Positions 16,407 to 26,465 of a DNA stretch of 64,000 bases are shown piece after piece (positions within the stretch are counted from its first letter, which is position 1; the number at the start of each line of letters is the position of its first letter). The position numbers and the translations under genes are program-made. The notes beneath the pieces are model-generated. The model was not told the origin of the DNA, did no database searches, and worked only from the letters and a program-made list of their open reading frames with translations. The stretch is from Rariglobus hedericola (lineage in GTDB: Bacteria; Verrucomicrobiota; Verrucomicrobiia; Opitutales; Opitutaceae): assembly GCF_007559335.1 (NCBI RefSeq), contig NZ_VMBG01000001.1, positions 1,116,001 to 1,180,000 of the forward strand. The letters are read 5' to 3'.

Positions 16407-16928
16407 ATGGCGGGCTCCCCCACTATTTCGATGCTGTTTGCGCAGCGTGTGGTCATTGGCGTCGGCGACATCGCCGTTTCCAACAACAACATGGTCACGC
16501 TCACCACCTACGCGCTGGGATCCTGCATCGGAGTCGTTGCCTATGATCCCGTGAACAAAGCCGGAGGCATGTTTCATCTGATGCTGCCGGACTCGTCGAT
16601 CTCCGCCGAGAAAGCCTGCAAGCAGCCCGCCATGTTTGCCGATACCGGCCTGCCTCTTTTTCTCCGTGAACTCGCCGGTGTGAAGGCCGACCGCAATCGC
16701 ATCAAAATCTACCTCGCCGGAGGTGCCTGCGTGCTCAGCGGTCCCGACACTTTCAAGATCGGCGAACGAAATTCCGTCGCGATCAAAAGCCTGCTGGCTG
16801 CCCAGGGACTTCGCATAACGGGCTCCGATCTGGCCGGCACCTTGAATCGCACCTTGCATCTGGAACTCGCCACCGGACTGCTCACGGTTAAGCTTCCCGA
16901 TCGGTGCGAAAAGATCACCCTCAACTGA
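16407..16928 (+). CDS. cheD: Chemoreceptor glutamine deamidase CheD
   Basis: Deamidates receptor glutamines to glutamates and helps adaptation. The 173-residue product has the active-site Cys40 in ALGSCIGV and His57 in GGMFHLMLP, the characteristic Cys-His pair. It also has the KIYLAGGACVLSG segment and the C-terminal IKSLLAAQGLRITGSDLAGT. Length is within the family range (155-200). It ends the plus-strand chemotaxis run and converges on the HDOD gene. CheD often works with CheC, which is not found here. Confidence 0.95.
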   Translation: MAGSPTISMLFAQRVVIGVGDIAVSNNNMVTLTTYALGSCIGVVAYDPVNKAGGMFHLMLPDSSISAEKACKQPAMFADTGLPLFLRELAGVKADRNRIKIYLAGGACVLSGPDTFKIGERNSVAIKSLLAAQGLRITGSDLAGTLNRTLHLELATGLLTVKLPDRCEKITLN

Positions 16929-16986
16929 GGGCGCGTCAGACTCCGGCGTGATCTGCGCGTTTAAAACGCCGGCAAAAAAATCCGCC

Positions 16987-17859
16987 TTAGAACGAGAGCT
17001 GCCCGTAGGTCAGTTTCTCCTTCATAATCCGGCTCGCGCGATCGAAGATCACCGGCAATGCGGACTCCAGCAACGCATTCGTAATGCCCCATTCCGACAG
17101 CAGTGGAGCATTCAGATTAAAGAGGAATCCATCATCGCCGACGCCGGGGCCCATCGAGGTCGCCAGAAACTTCGCCGCATGCACATGCACCAACAGTGGC
17201 AGTGCGGCCGCGGGCGCACTCGCCGTCGGCGGATTATATTGCGCCACCGCGATCAGCACCTCCGGAAAATTCCAGCGACGCAGCAGCATCGCCCCGACCT
17301 CCGCATGATTGTAACCCAGCACGGATTTTTCCGCCTCCAGCCAGGTGATGCCCTGCGACTCCTGACGCTCGCGAATCTCTCCAAAATGATTCGCACAGCT
17401 GTAAGCCACCGCCAGCTTGCCCACTTCGTGCAGCAGACCCGCCGTATAAGCCGTCTGCGGTTCAACGCGTCCGGTCTGTTCGGCCAGGTATTCCGCCGCC
17501 ACCGCCGTCACGAGTGAGAACCGGCAAAAGTCGCTCGCCTCCCAACCAAAGCCTTTCACTGGGGTGTTCATCCACCGACCGGTCAAAGCCAGCGCCGCCA
17601 GGCGGTAAATCTCGCGCTGCCCCAGTCGTTGAATGGCGTCGCCGAGGTTATCCACACGATTATGCCCCGCTGAAAAATAAGCGGAGTTCGCCAGCCGCAA
17701 CGTGGATACTGCCAGCGCCGTATCCAGTTTCACCACCGACTCGAACTCGGCCACGGACGAATCTTCACGCGACAGCACGTGAAGGATGCGTGGGATCAAA
17801 ACCGGCGCGGCCGGAAGCCCGAGCGCCTGGGTGCAAACTTCGGCCAGAGTGGGAATCAT
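16987..17859 (-). CDS. HDOD domain protein
   Basis: Putative signalling protein of the HDOD superfamily (HD-related output domain, usually non-catalytic). The 290 residues show an HDOD core: IPRILHVLSREDSSVAEFES, LDTALAVSTLRLANSAYFS, QRLGQREIYRLAALALTGRW and LLHEVGKLAVAYSC, where HE replaces HD. The 10-base gap after cheA suggests joint transcription and a role in the chemotaxis or c-di-GMP network; this is inferred from position only. A second HDOD gene lies at 26466-27386. Confidence 0.85.
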   Translation of the reverse strand: MIPTLAEVCTQALGLPAAPVLIPRILHVLSREDSSVAEFESVVKLDTALAVSTLRLANSAYFSAGHNRVDNLGDAIQRLGQREIYRLAALALTGRWMNTPVKGFGWEASDFCRFSLVTAVAAEYLAEQTGRVEPQTAYTAGLLHEVGKLAVAYSCANHFGEIRERQESQGITWLEAEKSVLGYNHAEVGAMLLRRWNFPEVLIAVAQYNPPTASAPAAALPLLVHVHAAKFLATSMGPGVGDDGFLFNLNAPLLSEWGITNALLESALPVIFDRASRIMKEKLTYGQLSF

Positions 17860-17869
17860 GGGAATGAGC

Positions 17870-20002
17870 TCAGGCGGCGATCAGCGACGGGAGATCCAGA
17901 ATAAGCGCGATGTTGCCATCACCGAGAATCGCGCCACCGGCGATGCCGGGGAGATTGGCGAGATAACCACCGAGGTTCTTTACGACCACCTCCTGCTTGC
18001 CCACCAATTCGTCCACCAGCAGCGCGGTGATGCGATCATGCGTCTCGATAATCACGAGGATACCGCTTTCCGGATTCTCGATCGCACCGGGAATCACAAA
18101 TTGTCGATGCAAACGGCGGACCGGAACGATGTGTCCGCGGTGATCAAAGACTTCTCCACGACCATGCACCGTGATGATCGACTCCTTGTCGGGACGGAGC
18201 GCCATTTGCACGCTCGTGCTCGGGAGGATAAACCGGTCCATGCCCACGCGAACCACGAGTCCATCGATAATGGCGGTCGTCAGAGGAAGCTTGATTTTGA
18301 AAGTCGTGCCTTTTCCCAGCTCCGTGAGGATCTCGACCTTGCCGCGCAACTTGTCGATGTTGCGCTTCACCACGTCCATCCCGACGCCTCGACCGGAGAC
18401 GGAGGTGACTTTCTCCGCCGTTGAAAATCCCGGCGCGAAGATGAGCTGTAAAATCTCATCCCGTCCCGGCGTTTCATCCGCCGACACGATACCTTTCTCG
18501 ATCGCCTTGCGAAGAATGCGTTCGGGATCGATGCCGCGACCATCGTCGATGAGCTCGATGATGATATGAGAACCTTGATTGTAGGCCTTCAAGCTGAGCG
18601 AGCCCTGCTCGGACTTTCCGGCGGCGATGCGATCTGCGACGTTCTCAAGTCCGTGGTCGAGTGAATTACGCACCATGTGCACGAGCGGATCGGCGATCTC
18701 CTCGACCACGGTGCGATCCACCTCGGTGTCTTCACCCTCGGTTTGAAAAACGACTTTCTTGCCAAAATCCCGGGCCAGATCACGGGCCAGACGTTCCATT
18801 TTTTGGAACGTGGGTTTGATCGGCATGAGACGCAGCGACATGGCGTTACGCTGAAGCTCCTTGGTGATTCGGCCAAGTTGGGCGATGTTGCGCGAAAGCG
18901 GCGAATTGGGATCGGTCTGCCCCCGGGCGGACTCCGCGATCTGGCTCTGCACGATCACGAGTTCGCCGACCACATTCATCATCGAATCCAACTTCTCGGT
19001 GTTGACGCGGACGGTGCTCGAGGAGCCATTCCCGCGTGCTCCGGAGTTCGCCGTATCCACGGCGGTCAGCGGCAGCGGAACGCCATTTCCCATTTCTTCA
19101 GCCGGCGCACCGGTCATGGAAATCACCGGAGCCAGTGTTTTCACGGGAGCAGAGGAACCAACGGGTGGAACCGGTGCCGCCACGGAGGCCACGGGATTTT
19201 TAACCAAGGCTTTCACTGTGCGGATCAGATGACCGACGGGCACGATGACCGTGGGCGTTTTCCCCTTTTCCAAGGCAACCGTGATCTGGCCGATCATAGA
19301 CTGCACGGCATCGCGACTCTGGAGCACGGCGGTGACAATCGTCGGGTTAAGCCGCAGTTCACCATTACGCGCAAGATCCAGCAGCGACTCCACTTCGTGG
19401 GTCAGCGTGTGCATCGGCGTGAGATGCAGAAAACCCGACACCCCCTTGATTGTATGGAAAGAACGGAAGAGCTGGTTCAGCGCATCACGATCATCGGGAG
19501 TTTCGTCCAACTTGAGCAAAGACGACTCGATTTGCGCGAGATGGTCGATGGCCTCGGCGTGAAACTCGGTCAGCAACTCCGCGTTTTCAGCCATGTTCAA
19601 ATCAAGCACTTGTTCTTGAAAGGGAACTTCGGTTTCAACGGCGGCCGGCGATACTCCGGCGATGCCTTGGCCTTCGTCGGTCGATTGCCACACTGGCACC
19701 TCTTGATCCGCAACGCGCGCCTCGATGGCGGGCCTTAACCACGCGAGCAGCGCGTGCAGCGCATCCAGCGTGCCTTGATCAAACGGCCGGGCGCTGTCGA
19801 GCAACGCATCCAGACGGGCACGAAGCGCAACCGCGGGCCCATGTAACGCCGCATCATCCTCGGTGGCCGTAACCAGATCCGACATCAGGCTGTAAGCTGG
19901 AATGAGACCGTCATCGCGCCCCACCCTGGCCAGGGAAATCTCCGCGGTCAGGCGGTTGCAGGCGTCATCCAGAGCTTGGTGATAGTGTTCGGAAATAGGC
20001 AT
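17870..20002 (-). CDS. cheA: Chemotaxis histidine kinase CheA
   Basis: Central kinase of chemotaxis, coupled to receptors by CheW and phosphorylating CheY/CheB. The 710 residues contain an unusual N-terminal helical region (1 to about 130) and then a P1 Hpt domain with His183 in SFHTIKGVSGF. P3 dimerisation has LDSMMNVVGELVIVQSQIAE. The P4 ATPase has N-box HMVRNSLDHGLENVADR, DDGRGID and GRGVGMDVVKRNI. A P5 CheW-like domain ends the protein (DGLVVRVGMDRFILPSTSV). P2 (the CheY-binding domain) is not obvious. The gene is read away from the receptor gene and is followed closely by an HDOD gene. Confidence 0.96.
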   Translation of the reverse strand: MPISEHYHQALDDACNRLTAEISLARVGRDDGLIPAYSLMSDLVTATEDDAALHGPAVALRARLDALLDSARPFDQGTLDALHALLAWLRPAIEARVADQEVPVWQSTDEGQGIAGVSPAAVETEVPFQEQVLDLNMAENAELLTEFHAEAIDHLAQIESSLLKLDETPDDRDALNQLFRSFHTIKGVSGFLHLTPMHTLTHEVESLLDLARNGELRLNPTIVTAVLQSRDAVQSMIGQITVALEKGKTPTVIVPVGHLIRTVKALVKNPVASVAAPVPPVGSSAPVKTLAPVISMTGAPAEEMGNGVPLPLTAVDTANSGARGNGSSSTVRVNTEKLDSMMNVVGELVIVQSQIAESARGQTDPNSPLSRNIAQLGRITKELQRNAMSLRLMPIKPTFQKMERLARDLARDFGKKVVFQTEGEDTEVDRTVVEEIADPLVHMVRNSLDHGLENVADRIAAGKSEQGSLSLKAYNQGSHIIIELIDDGRGIDPERILRKAIEKGIVSADETPGRDEILQLIFAPGFSTAEKVTSVSGRGVGMDVVKRNIDKLRGKVEILTELGKGTTFKIKLPLTTAIIDGLVVRVGMDRFILPSTSVQMALRPDKESIITVHGRGEVFDHRGHIVPVRRLHRQFVIPGAIENPESGILVIIETHDRITALLVDELVGKQEVVVKNLGGYLANLPGIAGGAILGDGNIALILDLPSLIAA

Positions 20003-20187
20003 AAGGAGACAGGGATTTATCCCATCTCATTCGTCGCTTTGTGGGAAAAGTTTACCCCCTTTCTATGAATAATTTCATCCGCCGGCATTAAGAAAATCCT
20101 CTGCCGTGACGTATGCACCCACACGACCCGCCTCGTCTTTCATCGGGAGCCACACGTCGTCTTTCACACTCACCTCAAGCCACTGTC

Positions 20188-21720
20188 ATGAAAAACTGGA
20201 GCATTAAAAACCGTATCATCGCCGGTTTTGGAATCATTTTACTGATCACACTTATCATCGGCGTATTTTCGTATTTTCGCCTGATGATCATTGATCGTAA
20301 CAAGCAGGCGCTGACAGAGCGCAGCCTGCCGCTCACGCTCGCGCTCAATCGCATCAACCGCAACGTCACGATCAACAGCAGCCTTGTTCTCAAGCACATC
20401 CTGACCGTCGAACCCGACCGCATTGCCGAGATCGACAGCTTATCGAAGCAAAATTCCGCCGAGATCAACGAGCTCTACAAGATCGTTGAAACCAGTAATC
20501 TGTCCGCTGACGAACGAGCTCTTTACGAGAAAGCCGTCGCCGAGCGCAAAAGCTACGTGAAGGCGCGCGAAGCCGTCTATGTTCTGAGCCGGGCCAATAA
20601 AAACGAAGAGGCTTTCGCCGTTTACCGCGAACAGATGGAGCCCGCCTACAAAGCCTATTCCGGAAGCGTCAATGCCATGGTTGACCACTACGAAGCGGCC
20701 GGTCGCACTGCGGGAAATAATATCGATAAAGCCATCACCTCGTCGGTCCGCTTCAGCACCGCCGGAGTGGGCACCGCCCTCGCGTTGGCGTTGCTCACGG
20801 GCTTTATAATCATTCGCGGAGTCAATCATCGCCTGCTCACGGCCAGCACCACGCTTGAAAGCGGAGCGTCACAGGTCGCCGCCGCCGCCGCCCAAGTCTC
20901 CTCGTCCAGCCAGGCTCTCGCCGAAGGTGCCAGCGAACAGGCCGCCAGCCTCGAAGAATCCAGTGCGTCACTCGAAGAAATGTCGTCGATGACCAAGCGC
21001 AACGCCGAGAATGCCCAGAAGGCCCGCGAACTCTCCTTGCAAACCCGTGCCTCCACCGAGTCCGGCGCCGGTCGTGTCGACGAGATGCACAAGGCCATGC
21101 ACGCGATCAAAGCTTCGTCCGACGACATCGCCAAGATCATCAAGACCATCGATGAGATCGCCTTTCAGACCAACATCCTCGCGCTGAACGCCGCGGTCGA
21201 AGCCGCCCGTGCCGGCGATGCGGGCGCGGGTTTCTCAGTCGTAGCCGAGGAGGTTCGTAACCTCGCGCAACGGTCCGCCACCGCCTCGCGCGAAACCGCC
21301 GGCAAGATCGAATCCGCCATTCAAAAAAGCCAGCAAGGCGTGTCTCTCGCCGATGCTGTTTCGCAGGCTCTGGGCGACATTCTCGAAAAAGCACGCGGCA
21401 TGGATTCGGTCATCGCCGAGATTGCCCAGGCTTCGAACGAACAAAGTCAGGGCATCTCGCAGATTAACATCTCCATCACCCAGATGGACCAGGTCACCCA
21501 GTCCAATGCCGGTAACGCCGAGGAAACCGCCGCCGCCGCCGAAGAACTCAATGCCCAATCGCTCACGTTGCGCGAAGCCGTCGGTGATCTTCGCAGACTG
21601 ATCGGCGGCAAAACTCCCGCCGGGGATCAAGCATCCGCTAACTCCGGTTCTCACGACCGCCCGAAGCAGCCAGCCAGACTGGGTGGGCGCCTCGGAAAAC
21701 CCTCCTTTTCCAAGCTCTGA
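20188..21720 (+). CDS. Methyl-accepting chemotaxis protein
   Basis: Transmembrane chemoreceptor of 510 residues. The N-terminus [20 protein letters not shown] gives a transmembrane helix at about 9-32. A four-helix-bundle sensor of about 150 residues follows, then a second membrane helix near 187-207 and the cytoplasmic signalling hairpin, with the invariant tip [20 protein letters not shown] and [20 protein letters not shown]. The start at 20188 is preferred over an upstream in-frame ATG at 20113, because receptors begin with this short basic segment and the extra 25 residues look non-family. No CheR-binding pentapeptide is seen at the C-terminus. cheW follows after 27 bases. Confidence 0.95.
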   Translation: MKNWSIKNRIIAGFGIILLITLIIGVFSYFRLMIIDRNKQALTERSLPLTLALNRINRNVTINSSLVLKHILTVEPDRIAEIDSLSKQNSAEINELYKIVETSNLSADERALYEKAVAERKSYVKAREAVYVLSRANKNEEAFAVYREQMEPAYKAYSGSVNAMVDHYEAAGRTAGNNIDKAITSSVRFSTAGVGTALALALLTGFIIIRGVNHRLLTASTTLESGASQVAAAAAQVSSSSQALAEGASEQAASLEESSASLEEMSSMTKRNAENAQKARELSLQTRASTESGAGRVDEMHKAMHAIKASSDDIAKIIKTIDEIAFQTNILALNAAVEAARAGDAGAGFSVVAEEVRNLAQRSATASRETAGKIESAIQKSQQGVSLADAVSQALGDILEKARGMDSVIAEIAQASNEQSQGISQINISITQMDQVTQSNAGNAEETAAAAEELNAQSLTLREAVGDLRRLIGGKTPAGDQASANSGSHDRPKQPARLGGRLGKPSFSKL

Positions 21721-21747
21721 TAAACCCTCTCGTAACCAATTAATCCT

Positions 21748-22251
21748 ATGAAAACGACACTCCAAGCACCCTCCGCCACCACGACCAACTCCGGAAAATA
21801 CCTGACCGTGGTTCTTGAAAACGAAGCCTACGGCATCGCCGTGCTCAAGGTTCGTGAAATCATTCGCATGCAGAAAATCACCCCCATCCCGCAGATGCCT
21901 GAATTCGTGAAGGGTGTTATCAATCTGCGCGGTCGCGTGATCCCGGTGCTCGATTTACGCGTGAAATTCGGCCTGCAAGCCTCGTTCGCCGAACGCACCT
22001 GCATCGTCGTGGTGCAGGTCACGCTGCCGGCGTCCGTCGTGCAGATGGGCCTGATCGTCGATAGCGTAGAGGAAGTCGTCAGCCTCACCCCGGCTGAAAT
22101 CGAGCCCACGCCCGACTTCGGCACACGTATCGACACGACCTACATTCTCGGCATGGCCAAGATCAAGGGCATCGTGAAAACCCTCCTGGATATCGATCGC
22201 GTCGTGGCACCGGACACCATGGAAGCAATCGCCCGCAGCGCCGCGGCTTAA
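21748..22251 (+). CDS. cheW: Chemotaxis adaptor protein CheW
   Basis: Scaffold linking receptors to CheA. The 167-residue product has the CheW pattern: YLTVVLENEAYGIAVLKVRE, then IRMQKITPIPQMPEFVKGVI, NLRGRVIPVLDLRVKFGL, and a later LIVDSVEEVVSLTPAEIEP. Length is typical. It follows the receptor gene by 27 bases and is closed by a strong intrinsic terminator about 40 bases after its stop, so receptor and cheW form a small transcript of their own. Confidence 0.97.
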   Translation: MKTTLQAPSATTTNSGKYLTVVLENEAYGIAVLKVREIIRMQKITPIPQMPEFVKGVINLRGRVIPVLDLRVKFGLQASFAERTCIVVVQVTLPASVVQMGLIVDSVEEVVSLTPAEIEPTPDFGTRIDTTYILGMAKIKGIVKTLLDIDRVVAPDTMEAIARSAAA

Positions 22252-22293
22252 ACAAAACCGCGTCTGAAAGCCTCACGGCCGAGGTTTTCTCCA

Positions 22294-22330
22294 CGCCCGG
22301 ACTGAGCCCTACTCAGTCCGGGCGTTTTTA
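22294..22330 (+). terminator. Intrinsic terminator after cheW
   Basis: A perfect 13-base stem (CGCCCGGACTGAG at 22294-22306 with its complement at 22312-22324), a five-base loop CCCTA, and a TTTTT tract directly after it on the plus strand. It sits between the convergent cheW and hybrid kinase genes. Confidence 0.95.
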
Positions 22331-22367
22331 TGCCTGAGTTACACCTTCTGAATCCGGTTTGGCTGGA

Positions 22368-24266
22368 TCAACTACTCTCGCAGGCCTCAAACCGCGTAAA
22401 CGCGGCGCGCAACGCATCAATTTTTAGAGGCTTGGTGAGATAATCATTCATCCCGGCACTGATGCATTTTTCACGATCTTCAGGCATTGCGCTCGCGGTC
22501 AGGGCGATGATCCAAGGCTGGTGAACCGGATTCAATTCCGTGCGAATCGCACGCGTGGCGTCGAGACCGTTGAGCTCCGGCATGTGCCAGTCCATAAAAA
22601 CGATTTCGTAATCCCGGCTGCGCAGGGCCTCAAGCGCCTCCAGTCCGTTGCGCGCGACATCGGCGCGATGTCCGAGATTCGAAAGCATCGCCACCACGAT
22701 CTGCTGGTTGATGCGTTCGTCATCCACGACGAGAATACGTGTGACCAGGGTGCGACCGGTCGGTGCAGTCGGCACCACGACTTCACGGGGCTTTTCCGCA
22801 ATACCGACGACGAGCGAACAGCGGAACACCGAACCAACGCCCACCGTGCTCTCGAAGCCGATCTCACCATCCATCAACTCCGTGAGCCGGCGGCAGATCG
22901 CCAGCCCCAACCCCGTGCCGCCGAAGCGTCGCTGGGTCGATGCGTCGAGCTGGCTGAACGGTTTGAAGAGCAACGATTGCTTCTCGTGCGGAATTCCCAT
23001 GCCGGTGTCGCGCACCGAAAACTGAATCCGCATCTTTCCGGGCACCGCATAAGACAGACGCGTGACGTTGATCGCCACTTCACCGCGCTCGGTGAACTTG
23101 ATCGCATTGCTGGTAAAATTACCCAGCACCTGGCGCACGCGGCCCGCATCGCCCATGACCATCTCGGGCACATCCGGATCAACCGTCATTTGCAAGCGGA
23201 GCCGGCGCGCCTGCGCCCTTCCATAAAAAAGCTGCAACGTCTCACGCACACAGCGGCTGGGACTGAAGGGGATGTTCTCCAGCGTAAGCTGACCTGACTC
23301 GATCCGCGAGAAATCCAGCACGTCGTTGAGAATTGCCAGCAAGTTGTTTCCCGAGTTGCGGATCGTCTCCAGCGAGTGGCGCTGTGAGGGCGTTAGCTCG
23401 TCTTCCAGCAACAGATCCGTGGTGCCCAGCACGCCATTCAGCGGAGTGCGGATCTCGTGGCTCATCATCGCCAGAAAGTTACTCTTGGCCTCATTGGCCG
23501 TCTCTGCACGAAGCGCGAGGACATTGGTGCGGTCCATCGCATCGAGCAACTGCGCATTGGTCTCCTGCAAACACGCCTGCGACTTTCTAAACTCCATTTC
23601 GATGCGCAGCTGGTTGCGGATTTCCTCGGCCATTTTCGCCTGAGACTCCATGACGATGCTTCCGCTTTCCTGAAGCATCGCCTCAAATTTCTGCGTCTTT
23701 TTTCTCTCCTGCCGGAGGGCCTGACCCATCGCTTTCGCGCGCAATAGCATCCGCGCCCGTTGTCGCTGCCAGCGCGTTTTCCCAAGAACGAAACCCGCCG
23801 CGCCCAAGGTCAAAACGCCCAGCACCATCGCAGACGCCGGCATTCCTGCCATCAGGGCCGCGCCCACCAAAATGCCGCCGCCCGTCAGCGATGACCACAC
23901 TTCGGTGTGCAGCCCCAGGACTGGCACCAATAAAAACAAGGCTTCGGGCCGTCCGCTCGCGTGAAAACTCATCGCCCCCATCACCCCGGGAGCCACCGCT
24001 TGAATCAACCGGGTGAACCGTGAACTCGGTTTCCAATGCCCCGCCACCAGTGTCGTTGCGGTTAAGCCCGCGAGGAAAGCCGGTGGCGTCCAGTCGTGAA
24101 CGAACCAGAGCGAACAGGCCGTCGATCCCACACCGGTCAGCAGCAACGCCGGACGAAGCAGCCGATTCGAAAACCGCATGTAAGCCGCATGGCTGTGGAC
24201 ACTCACGTTACGCAGATCGGCATCGTGAAAATCGGGCACGGGCATAGCACGTTCAACAGGGCTCAT
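22368..24266 (-). CDS. Membrane-bound hybrid histidine kinase with C-terminal receiver
   Basis: Two-component hybrid kinase of 632 residues. The N-terminal part (about 30-175) holds several hydrophobic helices with short loops, probably a 5-6 helix membrane anchor. A coiled coil leads to the HisKA domain with [15 protein letters not shown]. The ATPase domain follows ([37 protein letters not shown]), then a receiver with phosphoacceptor Asp in [13 protein letters not shown]. No separate DNA-binding output is attached. An internal ATG eight codons in (24243-24245) is an alternative start. A 54-base gap separates it from the next kinase on the same strand. Its signal and partner are unknown. Confidence 0.93.
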   Translation of the reverse strand: MSPVERAMPVPDFHDADLRNVSVHSHAAYMRFSNRLLRPALLLTGVGSTACSLWFVHDWTPPAFLAGLTATTLVAGHWKPSSRFTRLIQAVAPGVMGAMSFHASGRPEALFLLVPVLGLHTEVWSSLTGGGILVGAALMAGMPASAMVLGVLTLGAAGFVLGKTRWQRQRARMLLRAKAMGQALRQERKKTQKFEAMLQESGSIVMESQAKMAEEIRNQLRIEMEFRKSQACLQETNAQLLDAMDRTNVLALRAETANEAKSNFLAMMSHEIRTPLNGVLGTTDLLLEDELTPSQRHSLETIRNSGNNLLAILNDVLDFSRIESGQLTLENIPFSPSRCVRETLQLFYGRAQARRLRLQMTVDPDVPEMVMGDAGRVRQVLGNFTSNAIKFTERGEVAINVTRLSYAVPGKMRIQFSVRDTGMGIPHEKQSLLFKPFSQLDASTQRRFGGTGLGLAICRRLTELMDGEIGFESTVGVGSVFRCSLVVGIAEKPREVVVPTAPTGRTLVTRILVVDDERINQQIVVAMLSNLGHRADVARNGLEALEALRSRDYEIVFMDWHMPELNGLDATRAIRTELNPVHQPWIIALTASAMPEDREKCISAGMNDYLTKPLKIDALRAAFTRFEACESS

Positions 24267-24320
24267 GGACCTCTGCTAGATCGACCCGCCTGTTCAAAAC
24301 TTGAACGAAGAACGTTGGGT

Positions 24321-26462
24321 TCAACGCGATGTAACGGCGGGTTTGTCCAGCACTTGGCGCAAGGCTTCCCCCAGCGTGGCCAGACTGAACGGTTTGCTCA
24401 CGATGGCCGCGTCTCCAGCCTGCTCGATGTCTTGGCGCAGTTCCGGTGGCACGTGTCCGCTCGCGATCACGATACGGGTCGACGGACGCGCACGACGGAC
24501 ATATTCACGCACCTGCAAGCCGCTCATCCGGGGCAGATCGAGATCGAGCACGAGCGCATCCACCGGTTCTTTATGGCCCATAAGAAAGTCCAGCGCCTGT
24601 CCGCCATCCTCCGCGCAGAAGACCCGGTATCCGCTGCTCTCCAAAGTCGCGCACAACAAATTGCGAACGCCCTCCTCATCCTCGACCACCAGCACGGTTT
24701 CCGTCCCACGAGGAATCAGCGCCGACGAATTTGCCTCGATCACGCCCGGCGTCTCCCCTTCCCGTTCGAGCAAAGGCAGGTGAATCATGAACGTCGTCCC
24801 CTTGCCCGCTGCGCTCCGCACATCGATCAACCCTCCGTGTTTGGAAATAATCCCGACGACCACCGCCAGTCCGAGTCCGGTGCCTTGGTTTTTATCCTTC
24901 GTCGTGAAAAACGGTTCAAATATCCGCGCGCGCACATCGTCGCTCATGCCGCAGCCGGTGTCGGCCACTTCAATCGTCACATATTTCCCGTGCACATCGG
25001 CTCCCTTGCAGGTGATCTCCGAGCCGGCGTGCAAGCGCGTGCGCAATGTGAGGGTGCCGCCGCCTTTCATGGCATCGCGGGCATTCACGCATAGATTCAT
25101 GACCACTTGCTGCAGCTGGTTGGAATCGGCCCTCACCATGGGTAGCGACGGCAGCGTCTCCACCACGAAATCGATGTCGCGGGGAAACGTCTCTCTGAGC
25201 AGTCGCAAGATGTCTTCGACCAGTTGGTTCAATTTCACCTGCCGCACCCCGTCCTCCGGCTTTCGACTAAACGAGAGAATCTGACGCACGAGCGCCGAAG
25301 CACGGCTGGTCGCATCGTGGATCTCGCGCAGATAACGCGTGAGCTTTTCATCCGTGGCCGGCACACGCAGTTGCGACATTTCGCAAAAGCCGCTGATGAT
25401 CGCCAGCAGGTTGTTGAAATCGTGGGAAATGCCGCCGGCCAGCGTGCCGAGAATCTCCATTTTTTGAGCCTGGCGCAGCTGGGCTTCGAGCAACTTTCGA
25501 TCAGTGATGTCTTCGCACAAACAGAGCAGGTGCGTGACCCGGTCGCGATGATCGTGGATCGCGGAAACCTGCGCCGATTCCCATCGCGCCTCACCGCGTT
25601 TCGAAATCGATTGGAACTCGCCGCGCCAGGTCTTGCCGCTTTGCACGGTTCGCAGGAACGCGCCGTAATCCTCATGATTGGTGAAGCCCGTGCGGAGGAC
25701 TTCGATACCTTGCTCGAAGATCTCCTCGAGTGTGAAACCGCTGACCTGCGTGAAACGCGGGTTCACATATTCCACGCGCCCATCCGGCATCGCGAGCACC
25801 ACCGAGAGCTGGGTCTGCTCGACGATACTGGCCAGCTTTTGAAAATGTTCCTCGGCCAGCCTGCGACGGGTCACATCGCGACCAATGGCTCGCGTGGCCA
25901 CGATCGAGCCCGATGCCGTGCGCACGCCCTGCTCTTCCCAGGATAACCAGCGCCAGCCTTGCGCCGTCATCCAACGATGCTCGTGCGCGACTTGATAAGG
26001 CGGCTGCCCGAGACGGCCCACGGCTTCCCGCCAGCCCAGAATGTCATCGGCATGAATCAATTCCTCAGGATCGCGTCCGGTCCACTCATCAGCGGCGGAA
26101 CCAAACTTGCGCGCAAAGGCCGAGTTCACCGCGAGCAACCGGCCATCCGGTCCGCGCAGCACCGCCAGCTCCACGCTGTCGCTCCACGGCGCCAGCCACT
26201 CCGCATGCACACCGGTTTCACCAGTGGTGTTCAACGTGATCAAACGCAGTTTGGTGCGCCGCGTGCCGGACTCCAGCGTATGCAGGCGCAACGTCGCGGA
26301 GACATCGGACGGGCGCGTGATCTCCACCCACGGGCGTCCGATCAATTCCGCCAGACCCAACCCGAGTAGCGCCCCCGCGCGGGGCGTGGCGGCGCTCACG
26401 CGCTCGTAGGCATCGAGCAGGAGAATGGCATCCTCCGCGTCATTGATGACCGGGGCGGACAT
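24321..26462 (-). CDS. PAS-domain hybrid histidine kinase with C-terminal receiver
   Basis: Soluble hybrid kinase of 713 residues with no membrane helices. In order: three PAS/PAC-like units over about the first 330 residues (for example DAILLLDAYERVSAATPRAG, and VVLAMPDGRVEYVNPRFTQV with an MTHLL-like PAC end); an NtrB-type H-box GGISHDFNNLLAIISGF; an ATPase domain with VMNLCVNARDAM, ADTGCGMSDDV and GTGLGLAVVVGI; and a receiver with phosphoacceptor Asp in LVLDLDLPRMSG. Its H-box closely resembles that of the partial kinase at 1-860. The HDOD gene upstream on the same strand ends three bases before its start codon, so the two are probably co-transcribed. Ligand unknown. Confidence 0.93.
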   Translation of the reverse strand: MSAPVINDAEDAILLLDAYERVSAATPRAGALLGLGLAELIGRPWVEITRPSDVSATLRLHTLESGTRRTKLRLITLNTTGETGVHAEWLAPWSDSVELAVLRGPDGRLLAVNSAFARKFGSAADEWTGRDPEELIHADDILGWREAVGRLGQPPYQVAHEHRWMTAQGWRWLSWEEQGVRTASGSIVATRAIGRDVTRRRLAEEHFQKLASIVEQTQLSVVLAMPDGRVEYVNPRFTQVSGFTLEEIFEQGIEVLRTGFTNHEDYGAFLRTVQSGKTWRGEFQSISKRGEARWESAQVSAIHDHRDRVTHLLCLCEDITDRKLLEAQLRQAQKMEILGTLAGGISHDFNNLLAIISGFCEMSQLRVPATDEKLTRYLREIHDATSRASALVRQILSFSRKPEDGVRQVKLNQLVEDILRLLRETFPRDIDFVVETLPSLPMVRADSNQLQQVVMNLCVNARDAMKGGGTLTLRTRLHAGSEITCKGADVHGKYVTIEVADTGCGMSDDVRARIFEPFFTTKDKNQGTGLGLAVVVGIISKHGGLIDVRSAAGKGTTFMIHLPLLEREGETPGVIEANSSALIPRGTETVLVVEDEEGVRNLLCATLESSGYRVFCAEDGGQALDFLMGHKEPVDALVLDLDLPRMSGLQVREYVRRARPSTRIVIASGHVPPELRQDIEQAGDAAIVSKPFSLATLGEALRQVLDKPAVTSR

Positions 26463-26465
26463 GAC

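Noticed and set aside
16943-16980. Hairpin CCGGCGT/ACGCCGG followed by a run of A between cheD and the HDOD gene
   Set aside because: The A/T run lies on the wrong side for a terminator on either strand, and the loop is long (16 bases).
20050-20063. GTTTACCCCCTTTC upstream of cheA, resembling half of the shared polysaccharide palindrome
   Set aside because: Only one arm with mismatches; not distinguishable from chance.
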